A DNA stretch of 64,000 nucleotides from Ptychodera flava (taxonomy: Eukaryota > Hemichordata > Enteropneusta > Ptychoderidae): positions 17,395,772 through 17,459,771 of the forward strand of contig NC_091944.1 in NCBI RefSeq assembly GCF_041260155.1. Reading direction: 5' to 3'. Made by a program: the position numbers and the translations under genes. The notes beneath the pieces were generated by a model that saw nothing but the letters and a program-made list of their open reading frames with translations, made no database searches and was not told where the DNA came from. Below, piece by piece: positions 48,401 to 58,303 of this stretch. Each line of letters opens with the position of its first letter. Position 1 is the stretch's first letter.

Positions 48401-51235
48401 TTGCTTAATTTACTTACATGCATGATAATTTTAACCCATCTACTTGCGACCGAATGCAACAGTCATTCCTACATTTATTAAGTGCAGGTTCAAAAGTAAT
48501 AGTGATCTTTGACTGCTTCTACATTGTAGGCTAACAGCATATTTATTTTTGGAACTGTGATGTGACTATGAGGACATTCAATTATCAACCCATTCCTCAT
48601 ACATTCACAAACCTGACCCTCAGCTGATTAGTTCTGCCCTCAAGACTACTATAGCAATAGACAGATTGACTTAGAAACATAAGGATTATGTACACCAGAT
48701 AAATACTGCCAATACTGATTCCTCTGCAATATATCCATGTGGCAAACAGAAGCAAAAATGTAGAAGTTGTAGATATGCAAGACTCACCTGCAAAGACTTT
48801 TGATGTTACGGTTGGAGTCTTCAAGCTCTTCAATGGCGACTCTTTTCTGGTCAGTTTCTGATCCAGTGTCTGTGTTGTAACTGCCACACAAAAAGATTTG
48901 TTCAGTTAATACAGAGTTATAACTTAATTGTTCTGTTTTCCTTTCCTGTCCCATCATGTTATCATGCCTTCGTTTCATTGATACAGTGGTGTGAAATAAA
49001 GCTGCGTCTGTTTATCTCACAAAGGAGGAAAAAATTTTGACAGCACGTTGCATGTTCAGTGGAAAACAAAAGGATCCCTTATGAATGTCTACATTAGTCC
49101 TGTTTCAGCATACTTCAATTACCATCATCCACATTATATGTCCGTACACTTTGCTGTGCCAAAGTGGATACTAAGCAGTTACATTGGTAATGTACATGTA
49201 CGTACCAAATGATGATTGCGAGGTCTGAAGTTCTGCTATGGTTGTGGTAATATTCTTGCGTTTTGGCATGTCTACAGAAAGGAGAATGTGAACAAAGATG
49301 ATAGGTATTTTGCATTAAAGACAACTCAGTACTCTGTCAACTATAATAATAACACAATTATTGTTTTGAGTTACATTTGTCTTTCTTTATTATAAGGAAA
49401 GTTGGGCAATTAAAGTAGAGATAAGAAGTTGATAATTCATATGTTAAGCACTTCAGGAGAGGGTACATGTATATGCACTCGGCTTACATAGTTTACCACT
49501 GATATCTCAAGCTCGAGTACGTTGAAAGTTTGTTTCACTTCAGCGCGACATAAAAATGACGTTAAAGTCATGGGTACATCATGGATATAACATGTTCTCT
49601 ATACGCCCCTATCATAAATATTTCTAATAGGGCTGACATAGATACATGGAAAGTAATAAAAAAAATATCATTCACAAAAACACTGCCTCAAGTCAAAGTA
49701 AACGTTACTGTACTCATGGTTTTAGAGGAACCACGCTGTGTAGTGTTTTAATGTCGTCGGCTTTTTAATCCATAGAACTGACACTATATCAAACCCCTCT
49801 GTCACTCGTTCTCTCATAGTTCTCGCAGTCGCTGCTGCGCATACCATGACTTACATGACTGGGAATTTGTCGATAAATTTCACGATAAATATTACAAAAT
49901 TATGTGTGAGGCGTCAAAAACTGTTAAATTTAAAAACGAAACTTTCCTTTTCTTGAAGTTGAGTCTCCGTTCAAAAATGTCATTCAATAGAGAATGCAAA
50001 GCAGGTGCGTTCGATGGAATTTGGCAAGGCCGCTTTTGTACAGGTGTGCAAGTTGACGGTTGAAATGAATGACCTCATGTCATGCTGCATGGCTGCAAAA
50101 GTAAACTTTAAAATGATTTCAAAAGTCGGCAAATCAAACAAACTCAAAATTGTAGTCACCGCATAGAATGTTGTTGTGAAAAGAAGAATAAGGATAGGCG
50201 TTACTTAGTCAAAAACAAAATGCAACACCCGAGTCACTGTGAAGTCTTAGTCAAAAACGAAAAATAAAACCACAGACACAGTGAAGTCACATGCCATGGT
50301 GCACGCAGAAATTACACGTTGCAATGGTTGGCTTACCTGATAGTTTTGCTCACAATAAACGAAATCTTCTCCATTAAACTAAACAACATAACTTATCGCC
50401 GTAGCAAATCCCCCCCATTCCCCGTCAATGTGTTCCGCGAAAACTGCTCGCTGTATGAACGGCCGTACCGGGACCACTATCTTGACACGTTGCATATTCC
50501 TCCGAGGAGTCTGGAAATACTGTCCGGTCAAATGCAGTGCGGCAGGCTTTATAGTTCAGAAATACAGTCTGCGCATGCGTACTATGTCGGTAACTTTCGG
50601 ATGTTGGCCGAACGATGGCCGATCATCGCCTTTGTTTCGGCCGTGAGTGTACGTTTGTATGTATTGTTTGCGTATTGTTTACACTCACAGCCGCCATTTT
50701 CAAAAGCGAGCAGTGTTCGGCGACGGCGAATGTGAAAACTTATCTATGTGTAGCGGTCGATCCACGCAATAAACGATGATGATTTGGGGAGATGTCAGAC
50801 AAAGCTGGTAGGTGAGCATAACTATGCCATCAGATTGGTGCTCCATTGCCTCAATTCGGGAGAAAAATTGGTACGCAAAACGAAGTCTCCTTATTTAGTA
50901 TTATAGATAAACAACAGTATAGAAACTGGCATTTCTAAAAATGGGTGGCAGATGTTAAGCAAGCCCTTATATTTATTGATGATCTTGGCAAAGAGAGACA
51001 GCAGTTCATTGAACCGTCAAAACGTATTTTTCCTTTCAATCTTAATTGAATGTGGATTTGGAGAACAAATACTTTACGTGAATAACCATAATGAACAGCA
51101 TTAATACCCTCTTTAAATCCCAACAGTTTACTTTCATCGTTTTGTAGTTGCATATCCGTTCATTCTGCCCTTTTTAATTAATTTTCTTTTCTTTCAGGTA
51201 AAATGGGAAGAATTGATTGTGAAGACTCATTTTAA
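37113..51235 (+). CDS. Gene D: secreted solute-binding-protein family 3-like protein (9 exons, ~393 aa) with transposon-laden introns
   Basis: Exons: 37113-37170, 37489-37676, 38385-38593, 39463-39512, 40347-40442, 41521-41691, 42488-42618, 44876-45116, 51198-51235 (TAA). All introns are GT-AG and the frame is whole (394 codons). Signal peptide as in gene B ([13 protein letters not shown]). Fold landmarks: [76 protein letters not shown], ending [11 protein letters not shown]. Intron 6 holds a partial duplicate of exon 6 (about 42052-42125), intron 7 a Penelope-like fragment, and intron 8 (about 6.1 kb) a Helitron. All splice signals remain standard, so the insertions need not stop expression, though the last 12 codons depend on removing the long intron 8. 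Confidence 0.8.
39355..39415 (+). repeat. (CT)n microsatellite before exon 4 of gene D
   Basis: Pure CT dinucleotides about 45 bp before the exon 4 acceptor at 39461-39462. Confidence 0.95.
39672..39884 (+). repeat. (ATGT)n microsatellite, intron 4 of gene D
   Basis: About 53 near-perfect ATGT units, the longest tetranucleotide array in the window. Confidence 0.97.
40850..41185 (+). mobile_element. Palindrome-rich MITE, copy 3 (diverged), intron 5 of gene D
   Basis: Diverged relative of 21300-21655: it keeps GTTTGTTGATGGCGCGAATA, the GATTGGTCG block, TACCACTCAATTTTGACCAG and the inverted arm near 41125-41165. Gene C lacks it. Confidence 0.55.
42052..42125 (+). pseudogene. Partial duplicate of exon 6 in intron 6 of gene D
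   Basis: Repeats the last ~74 bases of exon 6 ([19 protein letters not shown] region) and the following intron, a tandem duplication of roughly 430 bp. It keeps a donor (GTATTT) but has no proper acceptor, so it is probably skipped. Confidence 0.8.
43092..44633 (-). mobile_element. Penelope-like retroelement fragment in intron 7 of gene D
   Basis: About 1.54 kb absent from the otherwise near-identical intron of gene C (empty site near 34152). Reading the minus strand, translated blocks follow the reverse transcriptase order of Penelope-like elements: [56 protein letters not shown] and YRYIDDV, then [20 protein letters not shown] and [18 protein letters not shown]. The N-terminal part is missing and the fragment is broken. 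Family placement is from these motifs only. Confidence 0.8.
45143..45173 (-). terminator. Helitron 3' terminal hairpin and CTAG end
   Basis: Perfect 8-bp stem (ACCCGTGC and GCACGGGT) with a 3-base loop, ten bases inside the CTAG end on the minus strand. This is the standard Helitron replication terminator. Confidence 0.85.
45268..46046 (-). repeat. Two extra tandem copies of the Helitron helicase C-terminal segment
   Basis: Units at about 45268-45657 and 45658-46046 (about 390 bp each) repeat the segment found once in full at 46047-46483. Each contains the [20 protein letters not shown] and [18 protein letters not shown] blocks. Both lack the same ~50 bp that encode [16 protein letters not shown] in the full unit, so they descend from one shortened copy. 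Confidence 0.9.
46047..48157 (-). pseudogene. Helitron PIF1-type helicase
   Basis: Minus-strand landmarks in order: TAWFKANSE and [19 protein letters not shown] (upstream region, about 47600-48157); Walker A GPGGTGKT (near 47385); [16 protein letters not shown]; Walker [10 protein letters not shown] (47128-47165); [31 protein letters not shown]; then [26 protein letters not shown] and QLYVALSRV at the C-terminus. The frame shifts at a long C run (about 47039-47052) just after GGKVVLMGG, where Helitrons normally read DFRQ, and again between the segments near 47600 and 46495, so it is not one open frame. The function in the family is unwinding during rolling-circle transposition. Confidence 0.88.
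48788..49269 (-). CDS. Possible two-exon short coding segment inside the Helitron
   Basis: On the minus strand, ATG at 49269 opens [18 protein letters not shown] in an exon to 49206 with donor GTACGT; an acceptor (GGCAG) at 48881 joins in matching phase to 48880-48788, encoding [19 protein letters not shown] and ending at donor GTGAGT. I do not recognise the product and could not place the next exon with confidence (a frame at 48154-48369 may belong). It could be the normal N-terminal part of a Helitron gene or captured host exons. Confidence 0.35.
50690..50700 (-). promoter_or_regulatory. YY1-like AAAATGGCGGC motif near the Helitron 5' end
   Basis: Minus-strand AAAATGGCGGC matches the YY1 core often found in TATA-less promoters. 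It lies about 200 bp inside the Helitron 5' end and upstream of its minus-strand coding segments, so it may belong to the element's promoter. Single-motif evidence. Confidence 0.3.
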
Positions 51236-52560
51236 AAATCTAAACTTGTTATAGATATCGTTAAAGTAACTTACCAATTGATCATCCAATAGTTCAAGAA
51301 TTATCTGTTGAGTGGCTTATAGAAAAGTATCAGCTTACAAACAATATGACCGTTTAAGTAGCTTCGTGAGGAGAAGAGAACATAAGATTTTTTCCGTTAA
51401 TTTTGAATTTCCAACGGTGTATAGCTAATTCTCATTTTTATATAACATCATTGGAAATGACACCTTGTTGGTAATCATACATTAATTTATAATAAAAGAC
51501 AACGTGAAAAAAACAAGGTCAAAGAATCCGATAGAGTAGTTAGCAGTGAATAAAACTATGAGATAACATCTTTCATGTTAACTCCTACGTGTATGTTTGA
51601 TACATAGGGATAGTTTGGGACATAACATAATGGACTGTTTCGAAGCATAGATGGGATATCAAATTACAGCAAATGTTAACATTTTATTTTCGTTGGTACT
51701 TCATCTGTATGTTTTCTCTTGCTCTGCAGTGTGTACCACATTTCCATTACTGCACTTTATTTCTGTGAGGCTTCCATGAACCATGTAGTCTCTTAAAATC
51801 TTGCTACCAACTTGTACCTTCTCCGTTGCTCAGTTCTCTATACTTTGTTCGACATTGTTTAACCCAGCTTTGCCTGCTCCATAAATTTAATCTCTCTATG
51901 ATATTCTGTACCACCTTTTCTTTGTTTGCCTTCTCTACCCCGGGCTTCATCTGGCTTGTTACTTTGCATTGAGTACACGCAATCAATATTGCTCCTTCTT
52001 CTATGCATTCATCTCATGTCAAAGAATTATATTTCTTCCGCCACTCAGTGATAGAGGCATTAACGACGCATCAGCGGAAACACATTCTCTGGCGTTTCGG
52101 AACAAAACTTGGATAAACTCTCAAACTGTGCTACATATGTAGATTTTTAGCCATTACAGCGAGTGTATCTTACATTAGTGATGTATTTTGAAATAAATAT
52201 GTCAGATCGTCCATGTGCTTACTCAAAAGTTTGTATTTTCGTGGGTCGCCTGCTCTTAACGGACCCGTCTGTGACCAAAAATCATCACAATCGTTGACCT
52301 TAAACAACCGAAAGAGGAAAGATGATGGACAGATATCATTCTCTTATTATTTCATTGGCTCAATTAATGGGCGACGGACTTCTCCAACTTTACCTCCTAA
52401 AGTTAGAAAATCTTAGCCCTCTATGGCAGACTCCTGACTGATTGCTACTACCGACGTGTAATCTTTTTCTCAACCGCCACCTTAACGTTAAATATTTTCA
52501 AAGATAAATTTAAAATTTTGACCAAATGGAACCACCACATATCAAGATTGGCATGGATAA
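51236..52560 (+). repeat. 3' flank of gene D duplicated from gene C
   Basis: Nearly identical to 34989-36330, including exon 9 and the UTR just upstream. Only scattered single-base differences and small indels are seen, which marks a recent duplication or conversion. No separate gene is supported. Confidence 0.85.
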
Positions 52561-53150
52561 TTTCTAACTATCAAATATTTCAATGGAGTGTTTGGCAATG
52601 TTCATCTATCAGGAAAATAAACTATTCATATATGTATAAGAAGATAAAGTCTGGCGGTAAACGTCAGATTTGAGCATACAAGATCAAACCATCGATCACG
52701 ACAAAAATATCCTAGTTCAAGCCTAGCGATGGCGATCGCTCGTTGATAAAATGAAACAAAATGTGTGATTTGGTTATGTGTTGCCAGTTTTAGTTGTTTG
52801 GTGATCCTTACTACTGAGTGAGTTTTAATGTATTTTTTCGGTTTAAATTTACGATCATCGACCCTCCCTTACACTAGTGGCCAGTTATCAAAGGTCACTT
52901 GGTCACTCAGATGATGGATGTGCGACTGTTCAGAAGGAGGCCTACCGAGATGTCACCATTATATTGCCGACATGGTGAGTGTATTCAGGATATACGTAGC
53001 CGTTGCAGGGGTTACTAGTACCTTGCATGGCCATGGCAAGTACATGTTCTGTCACAGTGATGAACCTGGTTGTAGATGCAATCTTGAAATTAATATTTTG
53101 TAGGAGTCAATGCTTCAATAAATGTTATTGCATAATTTTCCTATAATATC
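52561..53150. other. Unassigned sequence between gene D flank and the LINE
   Basis: No gene or repeat recognised. A short cysteine-rich frame near 52918-53103 has a loose likeness to the PGCNC end of exon 3 but is not convincing. Confidence 0.4.
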
Positions 53151-56095
53151 ATTTTTGTATAAGTACTTCCAGATACTTGGTGCTTTTATCAGTAGCTTAG
53201 AACATGTGGTTTGTGACCTCGAACGTAATCACTGTAAATGTATTCTACTTGGTGACTTAATGTTGATGTTAGCAATGACTTGAATAGTATTGCTTGTAAC
53301 TTGATAGATACAATGGCTTGTTACAATTTTATTCAGGTAATTAACACCTCAACTCGTTTAACAGCCACCTCCCAAACTATTCTTGATCATCTATACACAA
53401 ATATGGTTGATACAAATATTAATTGTGGTACAATTACTGCTGATATTTCAGACCACCTTCCAATTTTGCTTTTTTCAATGATGTCAAGACGTATGGTTGT
53501 ACTCCATCAACTGTTTTTACTAGAGATATGTCAAAGTTTGATGGCCAGGCTTTCAGAAATGACCTCAGAGCAGAAAATTGGGATCAAGTTCTCAATTGTG
53601 ATGATGTAAATACTGCTTTTGATATTTTTACTCATAAATTCCAAGACATCTGTTCAATTCATGCTCCTTTGAAGAGGAAATATGTCAGTAAAAAAGGAAA
53701 AAAAGATGAACCATGGTTGACTCCTGGCATACGAAAGTCTGTGCGGACAAAGCACAAACTCTACAAAAAAGTTGTAGCTAGGAATTTCGACGCACAGCTC
53801 TACAACCGGTACAAGAGTTTTAGAAATATTCTTACGAAAATACTGAGGAAAGTAAAAAGTCATTATTATGGGAACCTTCTACTGAGTAATAGGGGTAACA
53901 CAAAAAGGACTTGGGATGTTATCAACGATTTGACTGGCAGGTGTAAGCAGAAAGAAGCAATTGTGCCAGGTCAAGTGAAAACCAACATAAATGGCCAGGA
54001 TGTTATCCATACACAGCCTCACGACATTGCTGAAGATTTTAACGATTTCTTCGTCCACGTTGGGTGAAAATTTGGCAAACAAAATTCCAGCAACACTTAC
54101 TGATTCTTTTCATAAGTTTTTAGGTGACAGAGTATCATATTGTTTTTTTGTATCTCCTGTTACACCAAGTGATGTTGAAAATGTTATCTCACATATTAAT
54201 GTTCGTAAAGCTGCAGGATGGGACAATATTTCTACAACTTTAATGCACGAGGGCAAGGCTGAAATTTCAGTCCCACTTGCACATTTAATTAATTTGTCTT
54301 TTTCAACAGGTCAGTTTCCAGATAACCTAAAAATTGCGAGAGTAATGCCCATTTATAAAAAAGGTAGTATCGAAGAATTAGGTAATTACAGACCAATTTC
54401 GATTCTCCCTGTCATCAGTAAAATTTTTGAAAAAATCATGAATAGCTTTTTATTGCGCTTTCTTGAAAAACATCATATTTTATACGAGCACCAGTATGGA
54501 TTTAGAGAAAAACACAGCTGTAAACTTTCTATTGTCAGTTTGGCACAGTCTTTACTGGACGCAATGGACAAGGGAAACTCAATTCTTGGCTTGTTCATAG
54601 ATTTTTCAAAGGCGTTTGACACTGTCAATCATGATATTTTACTTGCTAAACTGGAACATTATGGAATCAGGGGCCTGCCTCTGAAGTGGTTCAGTAGTTA
54701 TTTACATCACAGAAAGCAGTTTGTCAGGATCAAGGATACAGACTCACATCTTTTAAATATCACTTGTGGTGTTCCACAAGGTTCCATTCTAGGACCAATA
54801 TTGTTTTTGTTGTACATTAATGATATTCCTAAGTCTTCCAGTTATTTCAATTTCAGACTGTATGCAGACGACTCGAATCTGTTTCGTACAATTCAGTCAA
54901 ACCAAGGAAATGTTTCCCTCCGTCAAGCGAATATAGAGTTTGAAAATGTGACTGAATGGTGTTATGTTAACAAGCTGACGATCAATATTGACAAAACAAA
55001 TTACATGGTGATCAGCAGTAGACACAATCGCAAAATGGTCCAAGATCATATTAGTGTGAATAACCAGCGAGTGAAAGAAACAGACAGTTCATCTTTTGTA
55101 GGGACCTGCCTTGATAGCAGTCTTTTATGGAAGACACACATTCTTAAAATCAGAAAAAAGATATGTCATTATGTTGGAATTTTGTACAGGTTACATGCTA
55201 TTTTACCATGTTCAATACTTATCATGCTATATAATACTTTAGTCTTACCTCATATCTCATATGGGCTTGAGGTTTGGGGTAGTGCGTACAGGACTTACTT
55301 AGTGGATATCTTCTTGGTGCAAAAAAAAATTGTTCGTGCCATGACAGGTAGTAAGTTTGATGCGCACACCGCACCACTGTTCAAGAAATTAGGCATCCTT
55401 GATATCTTCAAACAGTACGATTATCAAGTTGGTATTTTTGTACATGACACACTTTGTAACAGGCTACCATCTCATTTCAGTAACTATTTCACTTATGTAA
55501 ATCACGGCTATCAAACAAGATGTAAAGCTAAAGGAGATCTTCATGTACCGAAATATGATAGTAGCATTGGTCAGTCTTCAATCATGTTTGCTGGGGCGAA
55601 ACTTTGGAATAATTTACCCAACACTTTACGTGATATTCGAGGGAGAAATAAATTTAAAAAAGAATACAGAAAATTTCTTTTACAGAAAGACTTTAATTTG
55701 TAAGATGAATATTATTATTTATTCTGGTAGCTTTTGTTTTAGTTAGACACGGACTGTCTCGTTTAGACTTTCCTGAGTTGTGGCCTTACTTGAGAACGTT
55801 TTTTTGTTATGCAAATATTTGAATTTTTCTCTTCACACTCCATTTGATGTATTTGTTTATTGTTAACTGCAGCTGTCAAATTCTTCTATGTTATTAAACT
55901 AGTGTTCTGATTGGCTAGACTAGATTAGTCCGTTTTGGACTATTTTCTAGCCTTTCACCTAGTTATGTAAACACGGTTTGATTGTATACAATCAAAAGAC
56001 ACATTTGTTTGATTTGTGATCATACCTTTTCTAGGTGAAATAAATCATATCAAATCATATCATATTCATCATTTCATAATCACTGTGATAATACT
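53150..56095 (+). mobile_element. 5'-truncated non-LTR retrotransposon (LINE, CR1/L2-like)
   Basis: Starts inside the endonuclease domain (CILLGD, then TILDHLYTN and SDHLPI), followed by a reverse transcriptase and a 3' tail of TCATA-type repeats near 56045-56075. The 3' UTR has inverted repeats (TTTCACCTAG with CTAGGTGAAA). The endonuclease part is frameshifted near 53260 and 53500 and the frame changes again near 54060; the reverse transcriptase itself is open. Confidence 0.88.
53991..55703 (+). CDS. LINE reverse transcriptase
   Basis: A 570-codon open frame. Landmarks: KAAGWDNIS, MPIYKKGS and NYRPISILPVISKIFEKIM, QYGFREKHSC, LFIDFSKAFDTVNHDILLAK, GVPQGSILGPILFLLYINDI and catalytic YADDSN, then the long C-terminal region with HISYGLEVWGSA and GAKLWNNLPNTLRDI. 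These match Jockey-superfamily LINEs of the CR1/L2/Rex1 type. The first ~25 codons overlap the end of the preceding frame (53528-54067) and are probably not the true start, because the upstream endonuclease is shifted out of frame. The role is copying element RNA at a nicked target. Confidence 0.85.
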   Translation: MARMLSIHSLTTLLKILTISSSTLGENLANKIPATLTDSFHKFLGDRVSYCFFVSPVTPSDVENVISHINVRKAAGWDNISTTLMHEGKAEISVPLAHLINLSFSTGQFPDNLKIARVMPIYKKGSIEELGNYRPISILPVISKIFEKIMNSFLLRFLEKHHILYEHQYGFREKHSCKLSIVSLAQSLLDAMDKGNSILGLFIDFSKAFDTVNHDILLAKLEHYGIRGLPLKWFSSYLHHRKQFVRIKDTDSHLLNITCGVPQGSILGPILFLLYINDIPKSSSYFNFRLYADDSNLFRTIQSNQGNVSLRQANIEFENVTEWCYVNKLTINIDKTNYMVISSRHNRKMVQDHISVNNQRVKETDSSSFVGTCLDSSLLWKTHILKIRKKICHYVGILYRLHAILPCSILIMLYNTLVLPHISYGLEVWGSAYRTYLVDIFLVQKKIVRAMTGSKFDAHTAPLFKKLGILDIFKQYDYQVGIFVHDTLCNRLPSHFSNYFTYVNHGYQTRCKAKGDLHVPKYDSSIGQSSIMFAGAKLWNNLPNTLRDIRGRNKFKKEYRKFLLQKDFNL

Positions 56096-56860
56096 GTGAT
56101 AATACTTACACGATAGAATGACTCGCTGATATGTATGATGTCACAGAAAACATGAGGAACATTTCGGATTTTCAGTTTACGCTCATATATCAGGCCAAGA
56201 AAACACTTCTAAATGTAGAGGGGGTATATGTGTTGCGCACAAGCGTAGACTGAATCATATTGTACTGTTACGACAGTTTCTCCTTGTCATATGCAATTTC
56301 AAATGTCAAAGTGTTTTTGGCAGCCGTTTACTATAAATATTTTCAAATCGAAGTCCAAATCCATTGGAAAACTCTGCAAAGTATAAACCTGTATTTGTTG
56401 GTACTGCAGATGCTGTCTGATGAGTTTTGTTGGTTTTTTTTATCATGACCACAACACAAGGTATGTTTGATATTTTATCTGGTTTTATTTGCTATTCTCA
56501 ATTTATGATGTGAGACGTATCGGTAAATTGTTCAACTTGCAGTGCAAGAATGAAAACTTGTTTTTCGAGAAAATACTATAAAGAACTGTATAAGAAATTG
56601 ATGGGCCAAGTTACAGAAAGGAAGCTTGATTTCCTCCATGTCTCACGCTAAGACAGATGAAGCACACATTATAGAACGGTCTGGTGTATTTAAAAATGCT
56701 GCAATTTTGGCGGAAAAGATGTAATGCACATTGTACGTCAGATTTCTGAAGTTCTTTCAGTGCAAAGTTTGATAATATGAAGAGCTGTTGATTTTGTGTT
56801 ACAGTACAAATGGGCAAAGGCAAAAATTAATTTAATTAATTAATTAATTAATTTAATTAA

Positions 56861-57029
56861 ATTTGCTTGGAAGAATTCTTGACGCCTGTCCTGAAGTGAA
56901 GAAAAAGAAATAGAAAATTATTTGCGATGAGTGACACATTCTGGAAATACAGTTGAAGCTCCCATTTCTTGGTAAACAGTGGAAATGCTGACAACTTTTA
57001 CCCGAGAAACATAACAGGAAAGACACTAG
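56861..57029 (+). pseudogene. Copy E: decayed exon 6 of a fifth solute-binding-like gene
   Basis: Matches exon 6 of the family from the GLLGRI(L)DAC start through the SFWKYSG-like and RNITGK-like parts to a donor (GTATCT). It has in-frame stops, a net 2-bp loss relative to the 171-bp exon and no acceptor, as TTAA repeats precede it. It is a pseudogene exon closest to genes C and D. Confidence 0.75.
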
Positions 57030-57094
57030 GTATCTCGTCATTCCTTGCTGTCTTTGAATGTTCACAAAGTGATACCAAATGCTCTCACAGTTTG

Positions 57095-57438
57095 TAGACC
57101 TAACGAGTCCCGAGGACAGACATTCGGACTCTTAAATTTTTGCAATTTCTTTTCTGATCTACCACTTGTGAGGGCTCACTTTAAAGCTCTCGGAGTTAGA
57201 ACAATGTTCTCGGTCTTAGTTTTTCGAAAATCATAAAAATACACCCCCTGGAGTCAACGCCGAGATGGTGGCCATTTTGAATTTCAGATATCGGTAAATG
57301 TTGGAGACTTTGTTTCTCTACTGAGTACCATACTTTGTATGGTGACCCCTGATTTTTATTTTTATTTGGTTGAAGTTTCATAGAGGAAAGTTTGAGCAAA
57401 AGTTTAGGTCTTTCACTTTCGAGGCGCATACTACCTTA
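57095..57438 (-). mobile_element. TTAAGGTAGTAT-family MITE, inverted copy
   Basis: The right end (CACTTTCGAGGCGCATACTA then CCTTAA) is the complement of the left end of the 13541-14163 element, and the interior shares TTTGTTTCTCTA and CCATTTTGAATTTC in reverse orientation. Noncoding. Confidence 0.6.
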
Positions 57439-57527
57439 ACCCTTCCACCACCATGGTTTTGTCCAAACCCATTGTTATCAATGGTGATCATGGACCTGTT
57501 TACAGGGAACTGGGGTGAACAGGTTAA
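57438..57527. mobile_element. Small TTAACCC-ended MITE
   Basis: About 90 bp starting TTAACCCTTCCACCACCATGG and ending GGGGTGAACAGGTTAA. A relative lies at about 1850-1940, and a different element with TTAACCC ends at about 63458-63693. Confidence 0.5.
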
Positions 57528-57974
57528 GTGGGATAAAGGGGCTTACCTCATTGACAATGGCGTCAGGGAATGTTCAAATATGTTGAAATGTTGCCAAGTT
57601 AATTCTTTAGATTATCTACATTTGAATGGACACACGGGTTTAAATGAAAGGTTATGGCGTTAGCATTCATAGGTGAATCAAAAGTGCTGTTTATACCCGG
57701 CTGTGCGCATGGCAGCACAAATAACATTTGATTTTACTTACTTTTTCGAATGTTAGATAACGGGTATAAGTATGATAGAGGGCGTGCTCCATCCGCCGTG
57801 CGGCAGAGACATAACTTTTCAAACAGACGTTCAAATAAAAACGCTCAACAACATCATGGGAATTAAAGAAACACATTTCTGTAAAATAATATTACATTCT
57901 GTATATTCTGTAAATCTGAGAATACTGGTGAAACGTACAGCACTATATAAAGCCTATTTGAACATACTCCATAC

Positions 57975-58042
57975 CACAGGTGTCCGGAGTTGCCGTGTAA
58001 TCTCTCTCTATGCATGTACACCGGCAACTCCGGACACCTGTG
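57975..58042. mobile_element. Tiny hAT-like MITE: perfect 21-bp inverted repeat with 8-bp target duplication
   Basis: Left arm 57975-57995 (CACAGGTGTCCGGAGTTGCC plus G) and right arm 58022-58042 are perfect complements around a 26-base loop. The 68-bp unit is flanked on both sides by CTCCATAC (57967-57974, 58043-58050). The 8-bp duplication and CA-start suit hAT elements. The undamaged arms suggest a young insertion. Confidence 0.8.
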
Positions 58043-58303
58043 CTCCATACTGTAGGGTAGAAATCTTACAGTAAGTCGTTGACTAGAAACATTCAACTAC
58101 GACGACTTTTTAACAGAAGTGCTGCCTTGACACAATTTTATGCACAGCCATTCTGACGCGTATAAATTCTCGCAGGCAGCCAAGATGCACGCAACAACAT
58201 GAAAATGAATTTCAAGAAATACCATCAGTGGCAACAGGGTCGCATAGACCAACTTGCGAGGTTTGAAACCTGCAGTGTGGGTTGCCTCCTTTAGGCCTAC
58301 TAA

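Larger units (their letters stand above)
45143..50907 (-). mobile_element. Helitron (5.77 kb) in intron 8 of gene D
   Basis: Read on the minus strand, the element starts TCTATAATACTAAATAAGG at 50907 and ends in hairpin ACCCGTGC-AAA-GCACGGGT followed by ATCTGTCTAG (a CTRR end) at 45143. It sits between host A and T without target duplication, as Helitrons do; removing it rebuilds the gene C intron sequence. It encodes a PIF1-type helicase with its C-terminal part in three tandem copies. I see no HUH (Rep) nuclease domain, so it is a defective copy. Confidence 0.92.

Noticed and set aside
50319-50735. 138-codon + strand frame inside the Helitron
   Set aside because: It lies antisense in the element's 5' region, has no family likeness and overlaps a promoter-like sequence.
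52918-53103. Possible exon 3 remnant (PGCRCNL resembling PGCNCSLYY)
   Set aside because: The match is limited to a few residues and lacks the preceding RRREYLA helix and splice sites.
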